A DNA stretch of 64,000 nt from Ustilago trichophora (GCA_900323505.1 OOIN01000004.1:248001-312000), one strand, 5' to 3'. Positions 10,909 through 21,272 are shown, numbered from the stretch's first letter. The notes: generated by a model not told the origin, from the sequence alone. A program made the numbers and translations.

Positions 10909-12501
10909 CTAATCAACCCTTGGATTGCCCCGGTAATAGTAGGCATTCAGCAAGGTGAACACAAAGCTCGGAATACTGCCAAGGGTGTTGAGGATCGTCA
11001 AACCAAAGACAACGTCATCGGTGGAGACATTACGTTTTCCCTCCTTCTCTTTCTCTTTCTCCTTCTCCTTCTGCAAGCCTTTACCCCCCTCTGGCTCAGC
11101 ATCACTCTCGCCCTGACCTATGCGCTTACGCTTTCTCCTCTGCTTTGCTGTCCATTGAGCTATAAAATCCTTCTTTCCCTTGGTGTCATCTTGCTCCATT
11201 CGTGAGTCCCCGTTGCTTTGCTGGCGAGCGGGAGCGGTGAAAACTGGCTCTCTTCTCGGCATGGCAAACCCTGGACGGCGCTCATCGGTTGGGGAACGTT
11301 GTCGGAACGAGCTGGGCAGTGGTGGCGCAGAGGGATGGGAAGGGAAGACGTACTTGTCATCATGGCTTGATGGGAAGTATCGGCTGAGTGTCGGGTTCGG
11401 AATCGAGCTCGGCCTTTTATGCTTTCCAGGGTCGAGTCGGGTTAGGGCAATGTTGGAGGTATAACTCGCGGGTGATGGATGGCGACGATCGTAGTCGCTC
11501 GGTGAAAAGGGATTCGTGTTTTGGAGGAATCTTGAGCTCGGTGGATGTCTATTGTAGTCGACCGGGAACATGGGTGAGTACGCGGCGTCTATTGCGGTCG
11601 GTCTGTGCTTGTCGAGTTGGTTAGGGAACGGATTGGTGATTTTAGGAGATTCAGAGCGGGAGGAAGAGGAGCTTGAGGACCAGGGATTCGAGAATCGCGG
11701 ATAGGCGGAGTTGAGCAATGGTTTGGCCTCTTCGGTAATCTCTTCCACTGTAGAGGCCGGGGGGAAGGCGCGCTTGGTTAGACCTCCTGCAAATTTGTTG
11801 CCGTTGTTCGTCTGGGACGGATAGGGGACGTATGGATAGGTGTTGGCGTAGTTTCTGGGCGGCTGCTGGAGCTGTGCCGATACTTGCCCCTCGAACCTCG
11901 CTCCGGCCAAAGGTAGCATTGGGGACGAATGGCTACTACCATCACCGCCGCCATACACACCGCCACCATACGCACCGCCATCATGCGCACCACCATACGC
12001 TTCAGCAGATCCATCCAACGCGGGGGTACCCAACCTGTAACACGGAACCTTGTACTTGCTCGGCTTTCGCGCCTCCACCTGACCCATGGTGTAGTACGTC
12101 TCGATAGTGCAATAAACATCTCCAATGCTTGGCGGCGGAAGATTCTTCTCTGCCTCGCGTCGTTTCTGGTCGTCCTCCCACTTCTTCTTGTTGTTTTTGT
12201 ACGAGCTGTAGGCGATGTAGCCCCAGCCGACAGTCATTGGTAGGCCCAACAAGGCGGTCCCGAGGATTACTGGTCGCTTCCAGTCTCCGCGTTTGTTTAG
12301 CAGGTGGGTCGAAGAAATGTTGTGTCGTGGCTGTGGTGGGGAAGAATCTTTGGAGCGAGGGGGGCGGAGGGGGGAAGATGGGGGGGAGGGGGAAATGGGG
12401 GAAGATGGAGGAGAGGAAGAGGAGGGGGAAGGGACGGGTACGGCAAGAGCGCAAAGGCTCAAGATAGCCAATGCAAGGAGGGGGAACAAGGTGCTCCTCA
12501 T
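10909..12501 (-). CDS. Uncharacterised secretory-pathway/membrane protein, 530 aa
   Basis: I do not recognise a family. A clear signal peptide (MRSTLFPLLALAILSLCALA) is followed by a Ser/Pro-rich stretch and a dibasic Kex2-type site (NKRG, about 69-72). A hydrophobic span comes next (about 77-97: PVILGTALLGLPMTVGWGYIAY), then a basic stop-transfer segment (YKNNKKKW). The middle is low complexity with GGAYGGGVYGGG repeats and long Ser/Pro-rich disorder. The C-terminus is a Lys/Glu run and a second hydrophobic segment (VVFGLTILNTLGSIPSFVFTLLNAYYY). This suggests a type I or two-span membrane protein of the secretory pathway, perhaps Kex2-processed. Both ends look conserved-like, whereas the centre looks fast evolving. 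The frame is single, intronless and clear. Confidence 0.7.
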   Translation of the reverse strand: MRSTLFPLLALAILSLCALAVPVPSPSSSSPPSSPISPSPPSSPLRPPRSKDSSPPQPRHNISSTHLLNKRGDWKRPVILGTALLGLPMTVGWGYIAYSSYKNNKKKWEDDQKRREAEKNLPPPSIGDVYCTIETYYTMGQVEARKPSKYKVPCYRLGTPALDGSAEAYGGAHDGGAYGGGVYGGGDGSSHSSPMLPLAGARFEGQVSAQLQQPPRNYANTYPYVPYPSQTNNGNKFAGGLTKRAFPPASTVEEITEEAKPLLNSAYPRFSNPWSSSSSSSRSESPKITNPFPNQLDKHRPTAIDAAYSPMFPVDYNRHPPSSRFLQNTNPFSPSDYDRRHPSPASYTSNIALTRLDPGKHKRPSSIPNPTLSRYFPSSHDDKYVFPSHPSAPPLPSSFRQRSPTDERRPGFAMPRREPVFTAPARQQSNGDSRMEQDDTKGKKDFIAQWTAKQRRKRKRIGQGESDAEPEGGKGLQKEKEKEKEKEGKRNVSTDDVVFGLTILNTLGSIPSFVFTLLNAYYYRGNPRVD

Positions 12502-13172
12502 CGTGCAACTACCACCGCGACCAGTTGGGGGAAAGATTGTATGGAAAAGGGAACGGGGAGGGAGAAGAGATGGGGAGAAGGGAATCTTGAACCAAATCGA
12601 GGGACAGATATATCAATCCCCTCCTGCTTGTCGAAGAAGTTTTGCTCCGACAACTCAAACCCACTTCAGAGTGCGCATCCCCTGGATGCAATTGCTGGGC
12701 TAGTATTTTGCAGGCTCACTCATTTCGCATCCACGTTGGCCACCACCAGCAAACCCCTGTTCGTCGATGCTGCTGCTCTAGACATCTTGGCTTTAGAGAA
12801 GGTTTGGAGGACCTTGATCGTTCCGTAAGGCCGTAATGAAGTTTGAGAGTTCACTCGGAACGTTTTGCTCTCTCTTTCAGGGTGGACGAATCTGATACGG
12901 TGCAGGGATGGGCAAATCGGAAGCACTCCCACACCGTGTAAACGCACCGAGGGATATGAAGTCGTTTCCACCTTTGCTTACGCTCCCACATATTGCCAAT
13001 GCCGAAGTCGTACCTTTGCGGTGATCCGAGCTGGACCGAGACCTATCATGTGGCTCTGCGGCTCTCTGGTTTGATAGGTTGGCGCTAATCGGTGAATTGT
13101 TGCGAGATCGGTACAAGTACAATGTGTGCGCCCTATGCGCCCTTTACGCCATCGTAGAGCATAAGATCGTCA
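12502..13172. other. Intergenic region upstream of the secretory-protein gene
   Basis: Promoter of the 10909-12501 gene and 3' flank of VPS37, both minus strand. A GGGGA-rich leader lies close to 12520-12600. No gene or RNA is seen. Confidence 0.45.
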
Positions 13173-13817
13173 TCAATCAGTCCAATGAACTTGGCCACTC
13201 GCCCATCGATCGGCGACCAATCTCCTCTTATGATACAGCAATCTCTGCTGCTTATATCTCCTAACAAAAGCAGTATCATCCACCAGCCCCTCCTCTGCTG
13301 TGCCACTATCGTCCTTTGGATAAGCCAATCCTTCCACAAACGCATTTGCCAGTTCTTCACTCCTATCGTTGAGCTTACTTGCCGACTGGGTGAGATTGAA
13401 ATGCAACGCAGAAGGGTTGAACCTCTTCTGTGCCTCATTGAGTTGCTGCTCTCTTTGTGCCCATTCTGCTTCTAGCGATTTTGCGCGGTCGAACAGCTGC
13501 TGCGTTTCCGCTCGCAATGCTTCCAGGGCCGGTTGACGCTCTAAATTGCGTGCGGCTTTTGCTTCGTTGGCGCGAAGAAGGTCGGCGTGGACGGCATACA
13601 GTGCCTGAGTTTGAGGCAAGGTATGGAAGAATGCCTCAAAGTATGCGGAAGCAGGTGCGATAGTTTCGGTTTGGGATCGAGGCTGTCCAGGGAGAGGAGC
13701 CGGAGTGTAATCTTCCGAGGCCAGGGCTTGCAGATCTTGCCGAGTAAGACTTGCGGTCTGTGGAAAGGTAGTCGTGAGCCTTGTTTGCAGTGATGAAGAT
13801 GCTGGCGATTCCGTCAT
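13173..13817 (-). CDS. VPS37: ESCRT-I subunit VPS37 (Mod(r) domain)
   Basis: 214 aa from the ATG at 13817 (AAGATGA context); an upstream in-frame start at 13886 would add 23 residues. The C-terminal half is a long helical Mod(r) domain: it has many Glu, Arg and Gln residues (LRANEAKAARNLERQPALEALRAETQQLFDRAKSLEAEW), then the family-like ending FVEGLAYPKDD and FVRRYKQQRLLYHKRRLVADRWASG. The N-terminus is Ser/Thr-rich and disordered. VPS37 forms the ESCRT-I stalk with VPS23/TSG101, VPS28 and MVB12, and sorts ubiquitinated membrane cargo into multivesicular endosomes. Length fits fungal VPS37. The gene is divergent from the Nudix gene. Confidence 0.85.
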   Translation of the reverse strand: MTESPASSSLQTRLTTTFPQTASLTRQDLQALASEDYTPAPLPGQPRSQTETIAPASAYFEAFFHTLPQTQALYAVHADLLRANEAKAARNLERQPALEALRAETQQLFDRAKSLEAEWAQREQQLNEAQKRFNPSALHFNLTQSASKLNDRSEELANAFVEGLAYPKDDSGTAEEGLVDDTAFVRRYKQQRLLYHKRRLVADRWASGQVHWTD

Positions 13818-14489
13818 CTTTTGTTTGCGATACAGTGCGCTGCTACTGAGGCAAGCCGAAGTCTGCAGATGCAATGATGTGGTCAAAAGTGATGTTCAAA
13901 AAAAGCAAAGGGAAGCCTTGTGATTGGGGATGGTTGAAGCCCGTGCACTGCGCACAGTTGTGGAGGGAGGAAGAATTTGGCGAAAATGTGTTAGACCTCT
14001 ACTGCTACCAGGATTGCGATTGCTAAAAATGGAAATTCGTGGGAAACAAAAGCCGGATCGGCTAAACGAACCGGGCCCATTCTCTCTCTCTCTCTCTCAC
14101 CTTTCGCTCTCTCTCACAGACTCCGCTTCTTCATGCTCGCACCGTCAATCCCCACAACCAAGACCCGGTCCAACATTGCGCCGTCAACAATCTCGATTCA
14201 TGTATGATAGCCGTATCAGAGCATCAACGACGATGATTAGTCCTCTATACCTTTGATTATTAGCCCTCGTCCGTATATCCCTCTCTATATACCAAGCTGC
14301 TGTACATATTACACAGCTCGAGTTCAAGAGCGACACTCGTGGTTCTCATCAGCATAGAGCCAGAACAAAGGTCAACAACATCATACCCCTCGCTTCGGTA
14401 GCATCTCTTCAACACTCTCGGCCGCATACAAAGACATCGACACATCTAGCAGTCTTGATTCTAGTCACATACTCGGCAAATCAGGTACC
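13818..14489. other. Divergent promoter VPS37/Nudix
   Basis: Holds a CT dinucleotide run at 14081-14099 followed by a second short CT run near 14108-14117, about 390 bases upstream of the Nudix ATG. No gene is seen. Confidence 0.5.
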
Positions 14490-15599
14490 ATGACGGTCAA
14501 AGAGGCTCTCTACAACATACTCTTTGGCCCAGACCGATCTGCCGCTGCCCAATCCCCTTCCGCTTCCTCTTCCTCCACGGCATCAGCCGCTTTTCTCTCG
14601 ATACCACAGAAAGCGCTATCCAACCTCACCTCGCACTCGATCCACGCCCTTCGAAACCTATGCGCTTTTACACCGAAACCTGGCTCTGAGCCATGTCCCA
14701 ACTCTGTCCCTGCCTATCGTCGGGCCGCCGTTCTTCTAGGCTTGTTTGCGGGACGCAATGGCGAGCTGTACGTGATCCTCTCCAAGCGCTCTGCCCGGTT
14801 ACGATCGCATGGTGGAGACACCGCTATCCCAGGTGGCCGATTTGAACCTACCGATCGAGATCTCGAACACACAGCCCGTAGAGAGGCGTACGAAGAAACA
14901 GGTCTCCCCATCGACCCAACCAAAGCCGTAAAGCTTTGCGAACTTCCCCCCTTCCTCTCGGCAAACGAGCTGGTCGTGACTCCCTTTGTAGTCTTCTTGA
15001 CAGATCACACCATTCAACCGCACCTGAATCCACAAGAAGTTGACAGCCTCTTCTCCCTACCCCTCGTCTCCTTTCTCTACCATAACCCACCTCGACCCCT
15101 TCGTCGGTCTCTGCATCTTCCCCCAAGCCCCGACCCAGAAGCCCTTCGACACATGCCAGCCAACGAAGTCTCGCCTATCTCCGACTGGCATACCTGTAGA
15201 GACATCATCTGGCTTGGAGGCAACCGCATTCGAAGACATACATTTTGGGACGAACGAAATCCCATCCGAGGCCTCACCTCGGACATTCTGATCCGAGCCG
15301 CCGCGATAGCTTACGACGAACACCCGCAATTTTCACTGAAATCTCTCGGCCAACCCAGTCAAGCTGATCTGATCAAATTGGCATTCGATAGCCCGATTGC
15401 GGTCAAGAAGTTTAGAGTCAAGCCCAGGATGCAGTTCTTGAAAACTCCAGACGCTTTCAGCTTTACAAAGAGCTACGAAAGCACCAATGACGATTTGGAA
15501 CAGCCACAGGACGAGAAATCAGACTTCCAACTCGCTCCACCTATTCAACATGGTCAAACTTCAGCAGGGATTGGTGGGATTACAAAGCCTAAATTATAA
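14490..15599 (+). CDS. PCD1: Nudix hydrolase, coenzyme A diphosphatase type (PCD1/NUDT7-8)
   Basis: Intronless, 369 aa. The Nudix box is visible around residues 115-139 (GGRFEPTDRDLEHTARREAYEETGL), with the REXXEE core that binds metal. Immediately before it, LSKRSARLRSHGGDTAIPGG matches the CoA-pyrophosphatase signature (LxxRxxxLRxHxGxxxxPGG) typical of PCD1 and NUDT7/8. The family cleaves CoA, acyl-CoA or oxidised CoA to 3'-phosphoadenosine phosphate and phosphopantetheine, usually in peroxisomes or mitochondria. The C-terminus KPKL is not a clear PTS1 signal, so localisation is open. The Ser/Ala-rich N-terminus and about 90 extra C-terminal residues make it longer than the bacterial enzymes. 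It is convergent with RTP1, with 212 bases between the stops. Confidence 0.85.
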   Translation: MTVKEALYNILFGPDRSAAAQSPSASSSSTASAAFLSIPQKALSNLTSHSIHALRNLCAFTPKPGSEPCPNSVPAYRRAAVLLGLFAGRNGELYVILSKRSARLRSHGGDTAIPGGRFEPTDRDLEHTARREAYEETGLPIDPTKAVKLCELPPFLSANELVVTPFVVFLTDHTIQPHLNPQEVDSLFSLPLVSFLYHNPPRPLRRSLHLPPSPDPEALRHMPANEVSPISDWHTCRDIIWLGGNRIRRHTFWDERNPIRGLTSDILIRAAAIAYDEHPQFSLKSLGQPSQADLIKLAFDSPIAVKKFRVKPRMQFLKTPDAFSFTKSYESTNDDLEQPQDEKSDFQLAPPIQHGQTSAGIGGITKPKL

Positions 15600-15811
15600 T
15601 CGCATTGCATCACTTCTCTGCTCCATCATCATACTCGCATATATAGAGTCAGAGAGGTTGTTTCTATTTGTACTTGTACTTGTTTTTCTTTTTTTTTTTA
15701 TGCATACGATATTCTTGAATCAGCTCCGCCAGCGAGTTATGTGCACAACGAGACAAAGAGAGAGAGGGGAGAGAATCAAATCAGATTGTAGTAGAGAGAA
15801 AGAGAAAAGTT

Positions 15812-18800
15812 TCAGCCAGAGAGATCGTATTGTACAAGAGTAAGGAGAGATTCTTGAACGTTGAGTAAACAATCGTGAGCGTGAGCTCGTACGATTGCAT
15901 CTGTATCATTTGTGTGTATGTAAGCAGCAATTTGTTTGAGTTTTTCAAGTAGGGATGGTTGGAAGAGGAGATTTTTCTGATCCAATTTTGGTTCATTTAT
16001 CGTCGGTGTAGAAATGGAAGGAAGGATTCCACCGTTAGGTAGACGAAGAGCTGAAAGCTTGTCAACATGTGACTTGTTGGCGATTTGAGTGGTGTAGTTG
16101 TGCCATTGAATTTGTGTACCGCGTACCAAGAGGGTGAGTAGAAGCATGGCTGCTCGCCGCAGATGGGCAAGTTTGGAATCCGTGTTGGTTGCACTGTCCA
16201 ACTTTCGTTGTTCCACCTGACGTTTCTTGTCCTTCTCATCATCATCCTCTTCTTCAGGACTCGAAACTCGTTTTCCTTGAACGTTCATCTTGACTGTTCC
16301 GTTTGGCTTGCCATTTGGCCTCTGAACCATTTCTATCACAACAATATCCATACAAATCTGCGCCAGTTGAACAGAATACCCCTTGCTCACCATCGCCATA
16401 GGAGCCGCCTCCACCACAGTACCCAGAATCGAAACAAAAGAAGAGCGAAGCACGTTGGGCAACGCTCTATCCCTCAACTTGACCAAGAGCGGTGGAACGA
16501 CAGTGTCTACATGTGCCACCATCGCATCTCCACATCGCTGGATTACTTGCAGTAGAGCTTCGCCGATGCGAAGTCGCTTTTCCACCTCCCCTGCGGACAA
16601 AGTCTGGGAGGCTAGGCCGTCATCTCGACCGATATAGATCCCTACCAACCGGGAGATGGCCTGGGACCCACCGCTGGACGCAAGAGCAGACAGTCCTTGA
16701 ACGGCGTTCAAATAGAGATAGGATTCTTCGTCTTGAACTGCGTGGAGGAAAATGTCCAGAATCGCGGGTGTGAGAGCCGGGTCGAGTTGGGTGATGTTTG
16801 AGGTGGAATTGGAGGAAGGGTCATCGGCTACGAGACGGCGGAGGAGGACAAGACCGTGTGCGCGAACGGGTAGAATGGGATCTTGGAGCAGTTTGAGGGC
16901 TTCTTGGTATGTTTCTTGGGCTTGAGCGTAGGCGAGTGCTTTGCCCGAGGTCGAATTTGGATCAGTGGAAAGCTTGGAAGAAGGTGTGGCGCCACGGATC
17001 GAGTTGCGTCGAGCCATAAGGACAAGCTTGGCTTCCTTTGCCAGGCTGCGGATCTCGGTGGAGGAATTGTCAAGAAGCGAGTTGATTTTGTCGGCGATCA
17101 CAACGAGCATGGGCTGCGTCTCGGTGGATAAGGCTGTGTCCGATTCCAGCAGAGAGAGAAGCAGGCTCAGCGCCGTAGATACCAACTCTTCTTCCTCTTC
17201 ATCGTCCTCTTCCTCCTCCACTCCTTCTTCGGCTATCTTGTCGCCCGTCTCTTCCTTGCTGGGCAGAGCGAAAGCGTTCTCTGAGGACGAGGCGGCGGCG
17301 ATGTTGAAGAGCGAAGGCACTCCTGACTGCGACCCTGGAGACTTTGCCGAAATGAAAGGCATTTCGTCCTCCTCCTCCTTCTCTTTCTGATCCTCCTTCA
17401 CCACGTCTCTCTGCTGAAGAGCCTGACGCTGACTAGGGCTAGACAGCGAGAAATCAATAAACGCCAGCGTCGCCTGAATATCACCCTGCAGCAAATCTGA
17501 ACCAAACGCATCGAAGAGCTGCAATACAAGCTGCAAGTACAGCACCGACTTGGTCTCTGCACCGGTCGCACCGCCGCCGTCACCACCAGTACCCATTCGT
17601 ACTCTCGCAGACGACTTTTCCGCCATGTAAATATTCAGCACTGATGGCAGCAACAGTCGGGCCAAATCTTTGCGATCCGACGTCTTCAATAGTGTCGCTA
17701 CCAGTCGCGGGTCGGGCTGGAGGCCAAGCTTGGCAGAAAGGTCAGGGGCGATCTTGGTCAGGTCCATTTCGTCATCGCTGTTGCCGGTGCCGATTTGCTT
17801 TGCGAGTGCGGCCAGGCTGAGATCGTTCAGTAGCGTGGAGAGGTCCTGTTCTCCTGCGTCTGGTGGGTGACCGTATCGAATCGATACCCCTTCAACTTGG
17901 TCGCTCCAGAAGAGACCGAGTTCGGAGGAGCCATCAGCAGCACTTGAAGCGGCATCTAGCTGAGGCCGACATCCAATCCCAGTCTCGGCAGCCTGAATGG
18001 ACCGAATCAAGGAGCTTGCTCCGTGCTTGGCATCCACAAGTCGAAGCCACGTCTTGAGGAAGTTTGACACTTCAACCTTGAGCTTGTCCCTCGAGCCTCC
18101 TGACTCGAGCGATCTGATTTTCCCTTTTCCAGCGCTGCGCCTAGGCGCATTGAGAAAGTGGTACAGAGTCAAAAGCTGCGGCAATATGGGCTCGAAGAGG
18201 AGGGTGAAGAATATAGGCGATGGCTCGGAAAAGAGCAAAAAGCTGGAAAGTGTAGAAATGGCGTGGTCTAACTCCGCGGTCGACGTTACGACTATTGGCT
18301 GTGGCTCCGCCTCTGCATTTGACGATGCTGACGCTGGTGGCGATGGCTGGAACTTTGAGTAGACCCGACCGTGCATAGTCTTGGAGAAGAGTTGAGGATG
18401 TCGTTCGGAGATTCTTGTCAGAACAAAGCCAGCAGCCCGCATCTGCTCCTGCGGCGGCGGGGTGACGTTGGAGCCTGCATCGAGGTTGGGTGCCAAGATG
18501 TCGAGCAAATTGGGGAGGATGATGGGCATATACACATCGATAGGCATGCCTTGCGGTGGAGTGAGAAGGAGCCTCGCGCACTGTTCGAATCTCTTGAGGG
18601 AGTTGCTGCCTGGCTCAGAGTTTCCTGTGCCTTCTCCCTGGCCCTTGCCACCATCGAGATCTGTCTCTGCGAGATCTGCGCCACCAAAGGTAATGATGAA
18701 AAGCGAGCGAACTCCGTCCGGTCGGAGCAGCTGAGCACTGAGCAGACGGGAAGAGACGGATTTGACGAAAGAAGGTGCCCCCAGCTTGGCGTCTGAATGT

Positions 18801-19774
18801 GCGATGACCGAGGAGAGGGCAGACATTGCAGAGTGGGTAGAGAGGAATCGGAGCAGTTGGGTGGTGGCTGCTGCTGCTCGCTTTTGGATTGCGTCTTTGA
18901 TGGGTGCTGATCCTGGCTGGGATGCTGTTGGCATGGGTGTGATCGAGCTGACGTTGGGTCCAAAGCCAAGACGGAGAAGAGATGACAAGTAGTCGACAAT
19001 CCCAACTCGCAACATGACAGTGACAACATCTGTTGATGCTGACACAGAACCACCAGAAGCTGTAGCTGCGCTGTTCTGCATCAAAATGCTGACCCATCTA
19101 TCAATTACGCTTGCAAGGTCCTTTCGCGCCGCATCGAATGCCGCCCTTGCGTTTGCACGTTCTTTCACCTCTGCATCCTCGTCGACCTCTTCAAATCGAT
19201 TGTGAGGCGTGAGCTTTGCTGAACCTCCTTTGTTCAGCGCTTTAGCAAATCCTTTCGGGGCAAGCGAGAAGAGTGCCTGATCGTATGCCTTGAGCCGAGT
19301 CGAGAGCGCCCATTTGGAAGCCAACGATTGCAGCATAGTGACAAGCTTGACATCCTTTATACCCAACCCAACGTCTTCCTTGGGCTGCACACCTTTGCGC
19401 TTCAAGCCTGGCATTCTCTCATCCTGAATTGCCACCCTTGAGTCGACGTCGTTCTTCTTTTCGATCAAGCAGGTATGAATGTGCGAGAGTAGATGCAGTG
19501 CCAAGTCTCCCGTGGCCACTTGTGGATCCGATTCAAGCTGAAAGGAAGCTAGCTCATGCCAAGCCGCAAGGGCGCAGCGAAGACGGTCGCTCAACGTAGC
19601 ATGGAGGGCGGCTTGATTCTCTGCTTGATGCTGAGCGCCGAGTTTTGTGGTGGTGGTACTCTTTTTGATGCCAAGCTCGTCATCGAGAGCGCCGATGAGG
19701 ATACGCGATGCGTGGAGTGCATGATTCAAGCGCTGCCGATACGATGTATCCGAACTGGAGGCTGTGTCAGTCAT
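15812..19774 (-). CDS. RTP1: RTP1/TANGO6-like RNA polymerase II assembly and import factor
   Basis: Intronless, 1320 aa, helical-repeat protein. The C-terminal part carries the characteristic RTP1 C1/C2-type block: LPVRAHGLVLLRRLVADD, ILDIFLHAVQDEESYLYLNAVQGLSALA, RLRIGEALLQVIQRCGDAM, PPLLVKLRDRALPNVLRSSFVSILGTVVEAAPMAM. This is ARM/HEAT-like and matches yeast Rtp1 and animal TANGO6. The N-terminal two thirds is a poorly conserved alpha solenoid with acidic inserts, including an Asp/Glu run near the middle. The family helps assemble and import RNA polymerase II and interacts with nucleoporins and the R2TP chaperone; TANGO6 has also been linked to secretion. The length is in the family range. 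It is divergent from the following small gene. Confidence 0.82.
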   Translation of the reverse strand: MTDTASSSDTSYRQRLNHALHASRILIGALDDELGIKKSTTTTKLGAQHQAENQAALHATLSDRLRCALAAWHELASFQLESDPQVATGDLALHLLSHIHTCLIEKKNDVDSRVAIQDERMPGLKRKGVQPKEDVGLGIKDVKLVTMLQSLASKWALSTRLKAYDQALFSLAPKGFAKALNKGGSAKLTPHNRFEEVDEDAEVKERANARAAFDAARKDLASVIDRWVSILMQNSAATASGGSVSASTDVVTVMLRVGIVDYLSSLLRLGFGPNVSSITPMPTASQPGSAPIKDAIQKRAAAATTQLLRFLSTHSAMSALSSVIAHSDAKLGAPSFVKSVSSRLLSAQLLRPDGVRSLFIITFGGADLAETDLDGGKGQGEGTGNSEPGSNSLKRFEQCARLLLTPPQGMPIDVYMPIILPNLLDILAPNLDAGSNVTPPPQEQMRAAGFVLTRISERHPQLFSKTMHGRVYSKFQPSPPASASSNAEAEPQPIVVTSTAELDHAISTLSSFLLFSEPSPIFFTLLFEPILPQLLTLYHFLNAPRRSAGKGKIRSLESGGSRDKLKVEVSNFLKTWLRLVDAKHGASSLIRSIQAAETGIGCRPQLDAASSAADGSSELGLFWSDQVEGVSIRYGHPPDAGEQDLSTLLNDLSLAALAKQIGTGNSDDEMDLTKIAPDLSAKLGLQPDPRLVATLLKTSDRKDLARLLLPSVLNIYMAEKSSARVRMGTGGDGGGATGAETKSVLYLQLVLQLFDAFGSDLLQGDIQATLAFIDFSLSSPSQRQALQQRDVVKEDQKEKEEEDEMPFISAKSPGSQSGVPSLFNIAAASSSENAFALPSKEETGDKIAEEGVEEEEDDEEEEELVSTALSLLLSLLESDTALSTETQPMLVVIADKINSLLDNSSTEIRSLAKEAKLVLMARRNSIRGATPSSKLSTDPNSTSGKALAYAQAQETYQEALKLLQDPILPVRAHGLVLLRRLVADDPSSNSTSNITQLDPALTPAILDIFLHAVQDEESYLYLNAVQGLSALASSGGSQAISRLVGIYIGRDDGLASQTLSAGEVEKRLRIGEALLQVIQRCGDAMVAHVDTVVPPLLVKLRDRALPNVLRSSFVSILGTVVEAAPMAMVSKGYSVQLAQICMDIVVIEMVQRPNGKPNGTVKMNVQGKRVSSPEEEDDDEKDKKRQVEQRKLDSATNTDSKLAHLRRAAMLLLTLLVRGTQIQWHNYTTQIANKSHVDKLSALRLPNGGILPSISTPTINEPKLDQKNLLFQPSLLEKLKQIAAYIHTNDTDAIVRAHAHDCLLNVQESLLTLVQYDLSG

Positions 19775-20612
19775 GTTGAAAATGGCTCGTCACGGAGCAT
19801 TGGCTGACACGATCCGAGCTATCAGCGGTCAAGTGGTTGCGATAGGTGAAGGTGGTGGTGGCGGTAGTGCAATGTCGAATGGAAAGATGGCAAAAGAGCG
19901 CCGAAGATGAAGAAGAGAGAGGATATGTGTTTCGGTGTGTTTCTGCAATCTTCCTGGCAGTCACAAACACGAAGGACCCTCAAGTCGCCTTTTTATTTTT
20001 TGGCTCGAAAAATTGGCCGAAAGAGACAGCAAGTGGGGAGAGGCTTAGGTGGAGGCGGGGCGTTGAAAACAATTCACTCTTCAAATCAGCAGCACAGGAG
20101 GTTGAGGAGGATGGACTGTATAACCGGATCATCCTGGAAGCAGGAGCATCCTTCTGACATCCTTCTGGAATGAGACAAAAAAGCATCGCTTTCGGTACAG
20201 TATATTGAATGCACAGAGTGACTCTCAAGATCAGCGATCGTGTCTCGTAGCGCTATGTCGGACGAGCTGGTGCACAGGCAACGCGTGGATGACCTGTCAC
20301 TTTTGTTCGCCGTTCTTAATTGCTGCTGCTGCTGCACAAGGAGGTGAAGGGTTCAGGGTTCATCGTTTGAGCCACGACATCAAGCCACTCACCTGGAGAG
20401 GCCTGCAGATGCAGTATCCTTTGGCAACATCTAGCGCTGACAGAGCTGCTGTACAACGCTGTCCTACCACCTCGCAATTGCCCTAAGCCCGCCATAAGCC
20501 TGTGCTCGAGAAGAAACCATTTTGACCAAGAGCATTGCTTAAAGCTTGGACTCGGCTCAGTGAACATCATCTGCTTCCCTTTCATCTACTCACATAACAA
20601 ACAAAGGTCACG
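19775..20612. other. Divergent promoter RTP1/PNRC-motif gene
   Basis: 838 bases with a single GTACAGTA half-site at 20195-20202 and a short CTG-type run near 20322-20336. No gene is supported. Confidence 0.45.
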
Positions 20613-21272
20613 ATGGTAGTTGCAACAAGAGCATCTGTCAGGCGCAGGAGCACAGGCCAAGACTGCAAACCGCTCAGTAATTCCAAACGACAATCGACAT
20701 TATCACGATTACCTTTGGATCAATCTGAACGCAGTCAAAAGCGAAGACGAACGAGGTCCTCGGGCCCACTGAGCCCCATCAAAGATGGAGCAGGCAGTAC
20801 TCAATGTTCTCTACCACCAGACTCAGTTGACCAGGGAACCGAATTGACATGGCAACAACAAGAATTGCTTCGTCAAAGCAGTATCAAATCCCATCGAAGG
20901 AGCAGATCCACAACAAGTTGTCAGCCAACAATCTTGCCCATCTTGCGCGTTACTGCCCAAGGCGAGATCGTAGTCGCATCAACCTCCGAAGCCATCCGCA
21001 AAGCAAGGCCAAGTCTACCAAGCCCTCAGACGTCCAACCATACCCCAGCCGATCTGCGACAAAGACACAGCAATCCAAATCTTGGTCGCCATACCTCGAA
21101 TTCGGCATCCAAAGCAAGACTTGGTTCAGCAGGTCAATCTGCCTCTGCTACTCTCGCAGCTTACGCAGAGCCAAGCTGTTTCCGCTCGCCCTTGCCGGAA
21201 TCACTTCCACTTCCCTGCTTTTCTCGGCCTGTAAAAAGCCAGAGTGTTGCAACTACGGCTCAGCTTGCCTAG
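20613..21272 (+). CDS. Small basic protein with PNRC/EDC1-like decapping motif
   Basis: 219 aa, intronless. Most of the chain is basic, Ser-rich and probably disordered (RSQKRRRTRSS near 40-50 looks like a nuclear signal). Near the C-terminus (about 184-207, bases 21162-21233) is a motif YAEPSCF-RSPLPESLPLP-CF. It closely fits the PNRC/EDC1 short motif, in which a YAG-x-F segment is followed by SPxPxxLPxPxF. In yeast Edc1/Edc2 and human PNRC this segment binds the EVH1 groove of Dcp1 and stimulates Dcp2 mRNA decapping. The motif is my reading and has not been confirmed by a profile search. On that basis this is a candidate decapping co-activator; the rest of the protein has no recognised domain. 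It is convergent with IDH1. Confidence 0.6.
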   Translation: MVVATRASVRRRSTGQDCKPLSNSKRQSTLSRLPLDQSERSQKRRRTRSSGPLSPIKDGAGSTQCSLPPDSVDQGTELTWQQQELLRQSSIKSHRRSRSTTSCQPTILPILRVTAQGEIVVASTSEAIRKARPSLPSPQTSNHTPADLRQRHSNPNLGRHTSNSASKARLGSAGQSASATLAAYAEPSCFRSPLPESLPLPCFSRPVKSQSVATTAQLA

